Of a stretch of 64,000 nucleotides of DNA, positions 1-7,697 are shown one piece after another (the stretch's first letter is position 1; each line of letters opens with the position of its first letter). The notes beneath the pieces are model-generated. The model searched no databases, had not been told where the DNA came from, and saw only the letters and a list, made by a program, of their open reading frames with translations. The position numbers and the translations under genes are program-made. Origin of the DNA: Clostridia bacterium (GTDB lineage: Bacteria; Bacillota; Clostridia; Oscillospirales; QAKW01); NCBI GenBank assembly GCA_017464525.1, contig JAFTZM010000008.1, positions 1 to 64,000 of the forward strand, written 5' to 3'.

Positions 1-1
1 G

Positions 2-520
2 GTTCAGGCTGAACAGAAGCGTCTGGAAGCTGTAACCGGACTTGTAGAACAGGCGGAGCAGACCTTGGAGGATACCCAGACTGCCACGGAAAGGCAGAAA
101 AAGAAACTGGAAGCTCTGCAAAAGGAAACCAAGACAGCAAAGACCATTGCGCTGACGGTGCAGGACATTGAAGCGATGGGCAAGAAAGCCACATTCGGAA
201 ACAATATCACGCTGACATCGGATGAATGCGACACACTCAAACGCTATGCGGTCAACGGCATTATTGCCAATGCTGACAACAAGCGTCTGAAAGAAAAACT
301 GGCTTCCGCAGAAAAGACGGTTTCCATCTGGAAGCAGCGGTATGAAGCGGTAAACGAAAAATATATGGAACTCAAACAGAAAGCCCAACCCTTTCTGGAT
401 GCACTGGAAATCGCATCCGAAAGAGTTCGGGCTTTTATTTCTGCCATCCTCGCCAGAGGAAAGGAAACAAGGGAACTCAAAACACCTGCCCGCAGACGTG
501 GACAGGACATGGAAATTTGA
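2..520 (+). CDS. Mobilization relaxase (MobV/Pre-like), C-terminal part
   Basis: The reading frame is open from the left edge, so only the C-terminal ~172 residues are seen. The visible part is highly charged and predicted coiled coil, rich in Glu, Lys and Gln, with a QKRLEAVTGLVEQAEQ-type heptad pattern and a basic end (ARRRGQ). This is how the C-terminal region of plasmid-recombination/mobilization relaxases looks in clostridial mobilizable elements. The catalytic N-terminal domain lies outside the window, so the assignment rests on this composition and on the neighbours: a tiny gene, an HTH gene and a large serine recombinase in the same order as in Tn4451-type elements. Such a relaxase would nick the element's origin of transfer. 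It could instead be another coiled-coil protein of the element. Confidence 0.6.
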   Translation, partial: VQAEQKRLEAVTGLVEQAEQTLEDTQTATERQKKKLEALQKETKTAKTIALTVQDIEAMGKKATFGNNITLTSDECDTLKRYAVNGIIANADNKRLKEKLASAEKTVSIWKQRYEAVNEKYMELKQKAQPFLDALEIASERVRAFISAILARGKETRELKTPARRRGQDMEI

Positions 521-535
521 TGGAGGAATTGCCTA

Positions 536-721
536 TTGAAGAAATATTATGAGGAAGCAAAATATAATGCGGCATTTGACCGCTGTGTGGATGTTATGAC
601 CCAGTTGCTCCAGAAATACGGGCATCAGGTTTTGGATAAATTAGAGCAGGACGCTCCGCAAACGGTGGAGAGTTCTAAGGACGATAAGCAAGCGCAGCCT
701 TTAACGGATAAGGCTGCGTAA
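536..721 (+). CDS. Small element-borne protein, function unknown
   Basis: This 61-residue ORF starts at a TTG codon, placed 9 nt after a GGAGG (522-526) that sits just past the relaxase stop, so it is probably translated from the same mRNA. The protein begins MKKYYEEAKYNAAFDRCVD, is mostly helical by composition, and has a polar low-complexity tail with no membrane segment. I recognise no domain. Small ORFs in this position between relaxase and regulator are common in clostridial mobilizable elements. The TTG start is an inference from the spacing to the Shine-Dalgarno sequence; there is no ATG in the first third of the frame. Confidence 0.5.
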   Translation: MKKYYEEAKYNAAFDRCVDVMTQLLQKYGHQVLDKLEQDAPQTVESSKDDKQAQPLTDKAA

Positions 722-734
722 AAATTTACAATTT

Positions 735-783
735 ACACGTTGCGTATTCTATGTAGCTGTGCTATAATGATTACGCAACGTGT
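735..783 (+). promoter_or_regulatory. Promoter embedded in a 12-bp perfect inverted repeat
   Basis: Arms ACACGTTGCGTA (735-746) and TACGCAACGTGT (772-783) are perfect reverse complements. Inside them lie a -35 TTGCGT (740-745) and a -10 TATAAT (763-768) with a 17-nt spacer. The -35 is part of the left arm and the right arm covers the transcription start. This is the layout of an operator. The downstream gene (809) encodes a helix-turn-helix protein, so autoregulation of regulator and recombinase is the simplest reading. Confidence 0.7.
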
Positions 784-808
784 ATTTTGTTTTTAGGGAG
801 ATAGGCAG

Positions 809-1039
809 ATGGATTGTAAAAACAGAATTATAAAGTTGCGGGAAAGCACAGGACTAAACCGGAAGGACTTTTGCAAACTCGTCAATATCCCGTACCGGAC
901 GATGACCGAGTGGGAACTGGACAACCGCCATGCACCGGATTATGTGCTGAGACTTTTGGAGTATTATATCCGCAACGAGGGATTGATGGTAAAAGAAATG
1001 AGCGAGGGAGGTGGCGATTCTGAAAAAGAAGCAACTTAA
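809..1039 (+). CDS. Small helix-turn-helix regulator of the mobile element
   Basis: A 76-residue protein with an XRE-like helix-turn-helix: the segment around LRESTGLNRKDFCKLVNIP fits the pattern of helix, turn and recognition helix, followed by TMTEWELDNR. There is no further domain. The start follows GGGAG (796-800). It lies directly downstream of a promoter buried in a perfect inverted repeat, and its 3' end overlaps the recombinase start by 29 nt. The two are therefore probably cotranscribed and translationally coupled. Likely role: repressor of its own promoter and so of excision. Function is inferred from fold and context only. Confidence 0.7.
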   Translation: MDCKNRIIKLRESTGLNRKDFCKLVNIPYRTMTEWELDNRHAPDYVLRLLEYYIRNEGLMVKEMSEGGGDSEKEAT

Positions 1040-2702
1040 ATGTTATCTATATACGAGAGTATCCACCTCCATGCAGGTTGACGGGTACAGCTTGGATGCC
1101 CAACGTGACAAGCTGCGGAAGTATGCGGCATACGAGGATATGATTGTTGCCGGGGAGTATTCTGACGAGGGATTTTCCGGCAAGAACATCCAAGGGCGGC
1201 AGGAGTTTCAACGGATGCTGAACGACATCCAGGACGGCAAAGACGGTGTTTCCTATGTGCTTGTCTTTAAGCTCTCCCGATTTGGCAGAAATGCGGCAGA
1301 TGTACTGAACTCTTTGCAGCTCATGCAGGATTTTGGTGTCAATCTGATCTGCGTGGAGGATGGCATTGACAGCTCCAAGGATGCCGGAAAGCTGATGATC
1401 TCCGTGCTGTCTGCGGTGGCAGAAATCGAGCGAGAGAATATCCGCACACAGACAATGGCAGGACGGGAACAAAAGGCTCGTGAGGGCAAGTGGAACGGCG
1501 GTTTCGCTCCCTATGGCTATAAACTGGAAAACGGAAATCTTGTCATTGCGGAGGATGAAGTAGAAGTAATCCGTGTCATTTATGACCGCTACATCCATAC
1601 CAACGAGGGAGTTGCCGGAGTAGCCAAATATCTGAACCGCAATGGTTTTATAAAGAAACTGCGGCAGAACAATACCATCCCCGGATTTTCAAGAAACTTT
1701 GTGCAGGACATACTGGACAATCCCGTTTATATGGGTAAAATTGCTTATGGCAGACGCAGGACGGAAAAGAAGCAGGGTACAAGAAATGAGATGCACGTGG
1801 TCGAGCAGTCGGAGTTCCCTGTTTACGATGGTCAGCACGAAGCCATCATTTCCGAAGAAGATTGGTATCTGGCACAGGAAAAGCGCAAGATCAATTCTTT
1901 CAAGCGGGAAAAGGTCAACAATCCAGATCACGCCCACATCCTGTCCGGTATCCTGAAATGCCCATGCTGCGGCAAAAGTATGTACGGAAATATCGCCAAG
2001 GCACACAGCAAGGACAAGAAAACACGGTATTATTACTACTGCAAAAATACGGTTACGCCGACAGGACATGAGTGCAGCTTCCGGCTCAATATCGAACAGA
2101 CAGAGATCAACAAATTTGTGGCGAAGGTCATTTCCGCTATGGTCAATAATCCACGATTTGTAGAAGCAATTCAAGCGAAAATTGGAACGGCGGTTGATAC
2201 TGAGGATATGGAAAAGCAGATCACCGTCCTGCAAGGGCGGCTAAAGCAAGCCTTTGGAACGAAAAGCCGATTGGAGCGTCAGATGGATACCTTGGACATC
2301 AACGATGCCCACTATGACAGAAAGATTTTGGACTTGCAGCGCCGCTATGATGAGCAGTATGATACCATAGAGGAAATCGAGGTTCAGATTGGTGAACTGC
2401 AAGGACAGATACGCAGCATCCAGCAGGAGAAAATCTCTGGCGATAACATTTATCGGCTCTTACTGGCATTTGATGAAGTCTACCATTCCGCAACAGAAGC
2501 GGAACAGAAAGAGTTTATGAAAGCCTTTATTGAGCGAATTGAGATGTTCCCGGAGAAAAGGAAAGACGGTAGCTGGATAAGGAAGATTGTTTTCAACTTC
2601 CCTGTGCCTGTTGATGGCGAGGAAGTGAAAGAACTTCCCTTGGAAACCGAAACAACCGTCGAGACAGTCTGTCTGCTGTCAAGAAAAGATATACAATCGT
2701 AA
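1011..2702 (+). CDS. Large serine recombinase (site-specific integrase/excisionase)
   Basis: 563 residues in the order expected for large serine recombinases. The N-terminal resolvase domain has YTRVST with the nucleophilic Ser at residue 18, then the conserved FKLSRFGRN and AEIERENI motifs. The recombinase domain follows (GFAPYGY, ILDNPVYMG). A zinc ribbon comes next (CPCCGKSMYG and paired Cys to about residue 365), then a long coiled coil near 400-480. It would catalyse integration and excision of the element carried by the genes to its left. The GTG at 1011 overlaps its own Shine-Dalgarno sequence (GGGAGG, 1005-1010), so translation may really begin a few codons later. The C-terminus VETVCLLSR is echoed by a coding fragment at 3266-3292 downstream, suggesting that the 3' end of this gene contains the attachment site. 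Confidence 0.93.
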   Translation: MAILKKKQLKCYLYTRVSTSMQVDGYSLDAQRDKLRKYAAYEDMIVAGEYSDEGFSGKNIQGRQEFQRMLNDIQDGKDGVSYVLVFKLSRFGRNAADVLNSLQLMQDFGVNLICVEDGIDSSKDAGKLMISVLSAVAEIERENIRTQTMAGREQKAREGKWNGGFAPYGYKLENGNLVIAEDEVEVIRVIYDRYIHTNEGVAGVAKYLNRNGFIKKLRQNNTIPGFSRNFVQDILDNPVYMGKIAYGRRRTEKKQGTRNEMHVVEQSEFPVYDGQHEAIISEEDWYLAQEKRKINSFKREKVNNPDHAHILSGILKCPCCGKSMYGNIAKAHSKDKKTRYYYYCKNTVTPTGHECSFRLNIEQTEINKFVAKVISAMVNNPRFVEAIQAKIGTAVDTEDMEKQITVLQGRLKQAFGTKSRLERQMDTLDINDAHYDRKILDLQRRYDEQYDTIEEIEVQIGELQGQIRSIQQEKISGDNIYRLLLAFDEVYHSATEAEQKEFMKAFIERIEMFPEKRKDGSWIRKIVFNFPVPVDGEEVKELPLETETTVETVCLLSRKDIQS

Positions 2703-2726
2703 TTTTGAATATAAGGAGGCTAAATC

Positions 2727-3215
2727 GTGGAAGGAATTAAAATAGTTCGTTACAAAGATATCGAGGATCAAGTTGGAATGACAAGGGCATTCTGGGAAAG
2801 TATCAGCGGATTGAGTGCAGAAGAGAAAAAGGAAGCTATTCGTTTGGAAGTGGAAGCAAAAATGAACAAGGAATTTCTCGCATCATTAAAGGGAAAAACT
2901 TTGGAAGAGCAGATGGAAAGCTATCGCATTGTGGAACATACATCATATAGCAAAACCGCTTATGGCGAGATTACTAAATCTAATATGCATGATTTTGGCT
3001 ATGCACTTAAAGACTACAAAGGATTAAATGCTTTAATTGTGGAGGATGGTGTGATTATAGGTGTATGTATAGATGCGTTTGCTTGCTATAATGCTCTGGG
3101 TAAACCCGCATTTCCATATCAGAATATTTGCACATATTACGCAAGTGATAACAATGGTTCTGGTTCCAATGATCGTGAAGATTACGTACATCTTTGCCTT
3201 GTAATGCCGGAGTAG
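2727..3215 (+). CDS. Hypothetical protein beside the recombinase
   Basis: 162 residues from a GTG codon 7 nt after AAGGAGG (2713-2719). The first half is charged and helical (SGLSAEEKKEAIRLEVEAKM, LKGKTLEEQM); the second half is mixed with several aromatic residues and Cys (VCIDAFACYNALG). There is no signal peptide, membrane segment or motif that I recognise. The gene is visibly more AT-rich than the recombinase and than the operon to its right, and it lies between two copies of the VETV-LLSR coding motif (end of the recombinase, and 3266-3292). It is therefore probably cargo of the element or of a second small insertion. Function unknown. Confidence 0.6.
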   Translation: MEGIKIVRYKDIEDQVGMTRAFWESISGLSAEEKKEAIRLEVEAKMNKEFLASLKGKTLEEQMESYRIVEHTSYSKTAYGEITKSNMHDFGYALKDYKGLNALIVEDGVIIGVCIDAFACYNALGKPAFPYQNICTYYASDNNGSGSNDREDYVHLCLVMPE

Positions 3216-3253
3216 CCTTTTTGTTTCCGTCAACTAATGACATCAATTCCTTT

Positions 3254-3304
3254 GCTTCGACCCATGTGGAGACGGTAGCGCTTTTAAGCCGGCAAGGTGA
3301 ATGA
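3254..3304 (+). pseudogene. Gene 3'-end fragment echoing the recombinase tail (possible att remnant)
   Basis: In one frame this reads ASTHVETVALLSRQGE and then a TGA at 3302-3304. The segment HVETV-LLSR is typical of the C-terminal region of RlmD/RumA 23S rRNA methyltransferases, a known insertion target of clostridial integrative elements. The recombinase upstream ends VETVCLLSRKDIQS. The interpretation as a displaced target-gene end is inference; there is no start codon or ribosome-binding site of its own. Confidence 0.4.
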
Positions 3305-3331
3305 AAATACATTTAACAAGGAGTTTATACG

Positions 3332-3808
3332 ATGAGTTAGAGCAGATGGTTATCCGGGGAAGATATTCCTACCATACGAAGAATGGATTATGTGGTGGAG
3401 GGTACGGACAACATGGAAAGCGGCTATTTATATGCGAAGCTCAGAAAGATGAGTCCATTGAAGCTGTATAATAATCCGAATCTGACAGATAAAAGAAAAG
3501 ATGCTGAATTCGAAGATAAAAGAACAATAATACATGAGAAAATGAACTGGGTAAACGATTGGATGATCACCCATGACAGGGAGATCGTTTTTACGGATAT
3601 CAATGATTGGCGGGCGATCGGAGCCGATTATGATTATTTTTGGGAATTGAGGTCTGAAAAGCAATTTGCAAAAGAAGAAGCCGAAGCCAGAGCGGGAAAA
3701 AGCAACAGAACCCCGGTGAAATTAAGCAATACAAAGCTTGAAACGTTAATAACTGAATATATGGAGGCGATCCGCCAGGAGACCTTGAATGAAGAAGGAT
3801 CGGTATGA
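3332..3808 (+). pseudogene. Hypothetical gene interrupted by an amber codon at position 3
   Basis: An ATG at 3332 stands 8 nt after AAGGAG (3318-3323), but the third codon is TAG (3338-3340). The same frame then stays open for 156 codons. The ATG at 3383, 15 codons after the TAG, has no ribosome-binding site; the in-frame ATG at 3413 follows a GGTGGAGG at moderate distance and could act as a restart. The product is charged and polar with aromatic-rich DYDYFWELR and NWVNDWMITHDR, has no membrane segment, and matches no family I know. The gene overlaps the next one by 4 nt (ATGA), the usual sign of a translationally coupled pair. Either a recently broken gene or one using the internal start. 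Confidence 0.5.
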
Positions 3809-4065
3809 TCGAGCTGGAAATAAGAAAATTAAATCCGGGATGTGATGAAAGCTATATCGCCCGTTTAAGGGAATGGCTGGAGCGGAATGTTTTTAAGGAG
3901 CTTGCTTCAAAGGCAGAGAACGGCAGTACCAGAAGTGAGAGCGGCTATCAGCGGATCGCTGCCAGCGTAAGTGGGCAGATCGCCCGGGAGCTGGGATGCA
4001 GTAAGGACAGGGCGGAAGCGCTCAGTATGTCGGCGGGGCTGTATTTTCCGAAATACGGGCAGTAA
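3805..4065 (+). CDS. Hypothetical small protein, probably truncated
   Basis: 86 residues, start overlapping the stop of the previous gene (ATGA at 3805-3808). It has a helical segment SYIARLREWLERNVFKEL and then QIARELGCSKDRAEALSMSAGLYFP-type sequence, faintly like the helices around an HD-phosphohydrolase core, but without a His-Asp pair; I do not assign a function. The frame ends with TAA at 4063-4065 and continues open for 49 more codons after it, so this may be the N-terminal two thirds of a longer protein split by a nonsense mutation. Together with the amber codon in its partner, the pair looks to be decaying. Confidence 0.5.
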   Translation: MIELEIRKLNPGCDESYIARLREWLERNVFKELASKAENGSTRSESGYQRIAASVSGQIARELGCSKDRAEALSMSAGLYFPKYGQ

Positions 4066-4215
4066 GGTCTGAAAGTGATCAAGCAGTATATCAAAGACCG
4101 CCATATCGATCTGGATACAGAGGCTTTTTATGAGGGGGCTCCGGGAGATCTGCTATACGATGCTATCCCGGAAGAGGTGATTCTGAAATATATTTCCATA
4201 AGTCTATTTTGTTGA
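4066..4215 (+). pseudogene. In-frame continuation after a stop codon (gene remnant)
   Basis: Directly after the TAA of the preceding ORF the same frame reads GLKVIKQYIKDRHIDLDTEA and on to a TGA at 4213-4215. The composition is protein-like (charged, balanced) and there is no ribosome-binding site before any possible start. It is best explained as the C-terminal part of the 3805-4065 gene separated by a nonsense mutation. Confidence 0.4.
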
Positions 4216-4242
4216 GAAAAGGATTAAAGAAAGGGGTCATGG

Positions 4243-5454
4243 ATGGTGAGGGGCGTGATTTTATTTATTATTACTATAATATCCGTATTGATGTGCTCGG
4301 CCTGCGGCGGTGAGCAGGAAGAGGTGCTGGCGCCGGGGAGATATACTTTTTACAATGAGGCGGCCGGCGGCTATCTGGCTTATCAGGGAAACGCCCTGAC
4401 GCTGAGTTCCACCCCGGTGGAGTGGGTCCTGAAGGCGGAGAGTGAAAAGGGTGTTCATGTCTATGCAGGGGATACGGAATTGATGCTGGATATTGATAAT
4501 GCTTATATCCGGGAGGGTACCGCTATTAAAATATGGAGCTATACCGGCTATGATGCCCAGATCTGGAATGTGACCGGAAATACCGCCTTTTCCTTTTTAT
4601 ACAGCGGAGACCACCGCTACTGCTTAGGTTTTGAGAAGGGGCAGGCGGTGCTGCAGTTGCGGAACACACGGAACGGGGCCCAGGAGTGGAAGGCCGTTAA
4701 GACGGGAGAATTGGCGAAGGAGTATTGCTCCGTGTTTGGCAGCAGAGGGATCATTGAGCTGCGGCTGCCCTTGGATATTTCTACCGTGATCTCCGCGGCA
4801 CGGCTGCAGCAATGGGCCAATGATCTGGAAACGGCCTATGACTCCTATTACGAGTTGACCGGCTTCAAGCCCTATCAGACCATCCTGGTGGAGGCCTATA
4901 AGCCCTGTGAATATATCGGCTATGTAATGGATGGCTCTAACATCATTCATATCGATCGTGATTTCATCTATGAAGATCTGAGGAAGATGGCCTCTCGCCG
5001 CAACGACTGGAATTTCTGCGCATTGCATGAGATGGGGCATATGTTTGACTTCGGGCGGCCCTGGACCTTTGAAGCGGAGATGATGACGGATCTGAAGCTG
5101 GCCTATGTGCTGGAGCAGAACGGTGCCGGGGCGGCGCCCTCCGAATTTCCGGCGTCGGACTGCTTTTACGGCAAGGATATCATCCGGGCCTATGAAATCC
5201 TCGGCGGGGATTTTTCCAAGACCTATAATATCTTCGGCTGTGCCCGCCGGTTTTTGCAGATCAAGGAGGAGATCGGCTGGGAGCCCTTCCGGCAGACCTT
5301 CCATTGGATGCAGGAAAATGCAAACGCATATTCTGCCACCAAGGAGGGAAAGCTTCATAATTTTGTGAGCGTCCTTTCCGGCTACAGCGGGAAGGATATT
5401 AAGAGCTATTTTTCCGCCGGGGAGTGGGCTTCGATGATAGAGAAGACCCGGTAA
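4243..5454 (+). CDS. Lipoprotein with ricin-like lectin domain and M60-like zinc peptidase domain
   Basis: 403 residues. The N-terminus is a hydrophobic signal followed by CSACGGEQ, a plausible lipobox with Cys21. Residues ~30-150 hold two IW/EW repeats (AQIWNV, AQEWKAV), as in beta-trefoil ricin-type lectin repeats. The C-terminal half contains HEMGHMFDF near residue 267 followed by an acidic FEAEMM, which fits the HExxH...E zinc site of gluzincins such as the M60/enhancin-like peptidases that cut mucin glycoproteins. It is probably a surface-bound, glycan-binding metalloprotease. It is the first gene of a tightly packed operon running to 13063; no clear promoter could be picked out in the 28 nt before it. 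The family assignment is by motif only. Confidence 0.7.
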   Translation: MVRGVILFIITIISVLMCSACGGEQEEVLAPGRYTFYNEAAGGYLAYQGNALTLSSTPVEWVLKAESEKGVHVYAGDTELMLDIDNAYIREGTAIKIWSYTGYDAQIWNVTGNTAFSFLYSGDHRYCLGFEKGQAVLQLRNTRNGAQEWKAVKTGELAKEYCSVFGSRGIIELRLPLDISTVISAARLQQWANDLETAYDSYYELTGFKPYQTILVEAYKPCEYIGYVMDGSNIIHIDRDFIYEDLRKMASRRNDWNFCALHEMGHMFDFGRPWTFEAEMMTDLKLAYVLEQNGAGAAPSEFPASDCFYGKDIIRAYEILGGDFSKTYNIFGCARRFLQIKEEIGWEPFRQTFHWMQENANAYSATKEGKLHNFVSVLSGYSGKDIKSYFSAGEWASMIEKTR

Positions 5455-5496
5455 GAAAGGAAAGAATATGAAAAAAGTGTTTCATCGACCGCCCTT

Positions 5497-6165
5497 GTGA
5501 TTGCGGCGGTTTGGAGTCTTATCGGCAGCCTGCTGGTGATGAATGGACTCAGTAATACGCACCCCAGCTCCGCTACGCTGGAAAGCACCTATTATTTGAT
5601 GCACTATTGCTGGGTGGCCTGGCTGTTTATGCTGATCCCGGTGGGTTGCCTGGTCTATGGCATTTTATCAAAGCGGAAGAAAAATGTTGCGGTTGGAATC
5701 GTTTTTGCAGGATTACTGCTGATCGTCGGTTGCTTTTATTTCGTTGGACTCAAGCAATATGCGACAGATCCGGCTTACCTGGAGGGGCTGGAAGCGGAAC
5801 TGGGGCTCAGTTTGCCGGAGGAACGATCGATCATCACAGAGGATTGGACAAAGGGGACGCAGACCTCTTCGGACGATATTTACTACAAATATGATTCTGT
5901 GGCAAGGTTTTATGATGCCGGGGAGGTCAGCGCCTTTCTCAGCACGTTAGATGCCGGGAAATGGCACTCGGAGACGGAACCGTTTGCCGGGGTAATTCCT
6001 CTCCTTGCGGGGCTTCAGACAAGGGATTGCGCCTATTTTTTGCTCTATTGCCGGGAAACCAAAAACTTTGCGGAGACCGAGGCGATGCCTCGATACAATT
6101 ATATCTATATGGCATGGGATACAGAGGAATCTGTTCTGCATATAATGGAATTTATTCAGAAATAA
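5497..6165 (+). CDS. Small membrane protein with extracytoplasmic domain; start region frameshifted
   Basis: The open frame has a hydrophobic N-terminus (VIAAVWSLIGSLLV), two more membrane segments (about residues 30-50 and 60-85), and a polar ~120-residue domain with no recognised family. The GTG at 5497 has no ribosome-binding site. Upstream, an ATG at 5468 stands 7 nt after AAAGG but reads out of frame because the A tract 5471-5476 has six A's. Seven would give MKKSVSSTALVIAAVW in the main frame, a normal start that matches the MKKSVS start of the gene at 7694. So either the tract has lost one A (real, phase-variable or assembly error) or translation begins at GTG. It is followed after 12 nt by an SGNH hydrolase. 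Confidence 0.65.
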   Translation: MIAAVWSLIGSLLVMNGLSNTHPSSATLESTYYLMHYCWVAWLFMLIPVGCLVYGILSKRKKNVAVGIVFAGLLLIVGCFYFVGLKQYATDPAYLEGLEAELGLSLPEERSIITEDWTKGTQTSSDDIYYKYDSVARFYDAGEVSAFLSTLDAGKWHSETEPFAGVIPLLAGLQTRDCAYFLLYCRETKNFAETEAMPRYNYIYMAWDTEESVLHIMEFIQK

Positions 6166-6177
6166 GGAGGAAGGACA

Positions 6178-6819
6178 ATGAAAAAGATCGTATTGATCGG
6201 CGATTCCATTCGGATGGGATATGACAAGTATGTGAAAGCGGCGCTGGAGGGGGTGGCGGAGGTCTATTATCCGCCGGAGAACGGGCGGTTTGCAGCGAAT
6301 GTACTGCGGTTTGCCCATTCCTGGAAAAAGGACGGCGAATGGCCGGATGATGTGGATCTGGTGCATTGGAATGCGGGGCTTTGGGATTGCATCCATCTTT
6401 TCGGGGATGAGGCCATCTCGACACCGGAATATTATGCCAATGTGATCCCCCGCATCGACAAGCGGCTGCGGATGCTCTTCCCCAAGGCGAAGATGGTATT
6501 TGCCACCTCCACGTCGGTGATCGAAAACTTCAAAGGGGATGCCTTCCGCCGGAATGAGGAGATCGCCCAGTACAACGCTATTGCCCTTCAGGCACTGGCG
6601 GGGACAGATACCCTGGTGAACGATCTTTATTCCCTTTCTTTGGGGCTGGATCCTGCGGTACATTCCGATAATGTGCATTACAACACCGATGAAGGCCGCC
6701 GGATCTTGGGCGGCAGAGTGCTGGCGGTGGTCTGCAAGGAGCTGGGCATCGACGGAGCGGAGGTCCGGCTGGAAAATTTCAAGCCGGAGGACTATTCTGA
6801 AAAGGAGATCGGATATTAA
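6178..6819 (+). CDS. SGNH/GDSL-type esterase
   Basis: 213 residues, start 6-7 nt after AAGGAGG. Block I is GDSI near residue 8 (nucleophile Ser), the Asn block lies in VHWNAGLWD, and block V is SDNVHYN with the Asp/His pair of the catalytic triad. This matches SGNH hydrolases, which remove acyl groups from sugars or lipids. There is no signal peptide, so it acts in the cytoplasm. Its stop overlaps the next start by one base (TAATG), and the next gene is an aldose epimerase. The pair suggests processing of an esterified sugar. The exact substrate cannot be read from sequence. Confidence 0.85.
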   Translation: MKKIVLIGDSIRMGYDKYVKAALEGVAEVYYPPENGRFAANVLRFAHSWKKDGEWPDDVDLVHWNAGLWDCIHLFGDEAISTPEYYANVIPRIDKRLRMLFPKAKMVFATSTSVIENFKGDAFRRNEEIAQYNAIALQALAGTDTLVNDLYSLSLGLDPAVHSDNVHYNTDEGRRILGGRVLAVVCKELGIDGAEVRLENFKPEDYSEKEIGY

Positions 6820-7697
6820 TGATTACCATAAAAAATGAAAAACTGACCGTTTTGATCGACGAGCTGGGGGCTCAGCTGCGGTCGATAAAGAGTGTCGGCG
6901 GCACCGAATACTTATGGCAGGCGGATGACCCGGCCATCTGGGCGGATCAGGCTCCCAACCTCTTTCCCTATATCGCCCGGCTGACAGAGAAGCAGTATAC
7001 CTTTGAGGGTAAGACCTATCATATGGGGAGCCACGGCTTTGCCAAGGACACGGTCTTTGCCGTTGAGCAGGATCGGGAGGATCATGCGGTCTTCCGTATT
7101 GCTGACAGTGAGGAGAGCCGTGCCCAATACCCCTTTGCCTTTGGGCTGGGGATCGAATATACCCTGCAGGGCAGCAGTCTGGCCATCCGGTACATAGTGG
7201 AAAATAAAGACAGCAAGACCATGTACTTCGGGGTGGGCGGCCATCCCGGTTTCCGGGTGCCTCTGGAGGAGGGGCTGGCCTTTGAGGATTATTATCTGGA
7301 ATTTGATGATGCGGCAGAGGTGCTGCAGGTGGGAATGTCCCCTGATTGCTATGTAACCGAAAAGGATGTTCCCTTTGAAATGGAGCGGGGGGTGATCCTG
7401 CCCTTGCGCCACACGATGTTTGATGATGATGCCATCATCCTGACCCAAATGTCCAAGGGGGTCACTCTGAAAAGCGATAAGAGCGGTAAGGCTCTGCGGG
7501 TATTTTACCCCGAAATGCGATATCTGGGCATCTGGCACCGCCCCTTTACCGAGGCGGCGTATGTCTGCATCGAGCCCTGGAGCTCTCTGCCCTCCCGCAA
7601 GGGGATCATTGAGGATCTTTCCACCCAGCCCAGCCTTCTTTCTCTGGAGCCGGGCAAGACCTATACCAATGAATATGTGATCGAGGTTCAGGAATGA
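6819..7697 (+). CDS. Aldose 1-epimerase family protein
   Basis: 292 residues starting at an ATG that shares its A with the previous stop. LGAQLRSIKSVGGTEYLW, PNLFPYIARL and the GGHPGF segment (catalytic His in the middle) are the signature of the galactose-mutarotase-like fold, subgroup of LacX-type proteins. It has no signal peptide. It would interconvert alpha and beta anomers of a sugar in the cytoplasm. The start codon overlap with the SGNH hydrolase and the ATGA overlap with the following transporter gene mean these genes are translated as one unit. Confidence 0.88.
   Translation: MITIKNEKLTVLIDELGAQLRSIKSVGGTEYLWQADDPAIWADQAPNLFPYIARLTEKQYTFEGKTYHMGSHGFAKDTVFAVEQDREDHAVFRIADSEESRAQYPFAFGLGIEYTLQGSSLAIRYIVENKDSKTMYFGVGGHPGFRVPLEEGLAFEDYYLEFDDAAEVLQVGMSPDCYVTEKDVPFEMERGVILPLRHTMFDDDAIILTQMSKGVTLKSDKSGKALRVFYPEMRYLGIWHRPFTEAAYVCIEPWSSLPSRKGIIEDLSTQPSLLSLEPGKTYTNEYVIEVQE

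Noticed and set aside
3301..3471. A 56-codon ORF (MKIHLTRSLYDELEQ...) overlapping the broken gene at 3332
   Set aside because: Its only Shine-Dalgarno-like bases touch the ATG, and the other frame continues as a longer, coupled coding region; kept only as an alternative reading.
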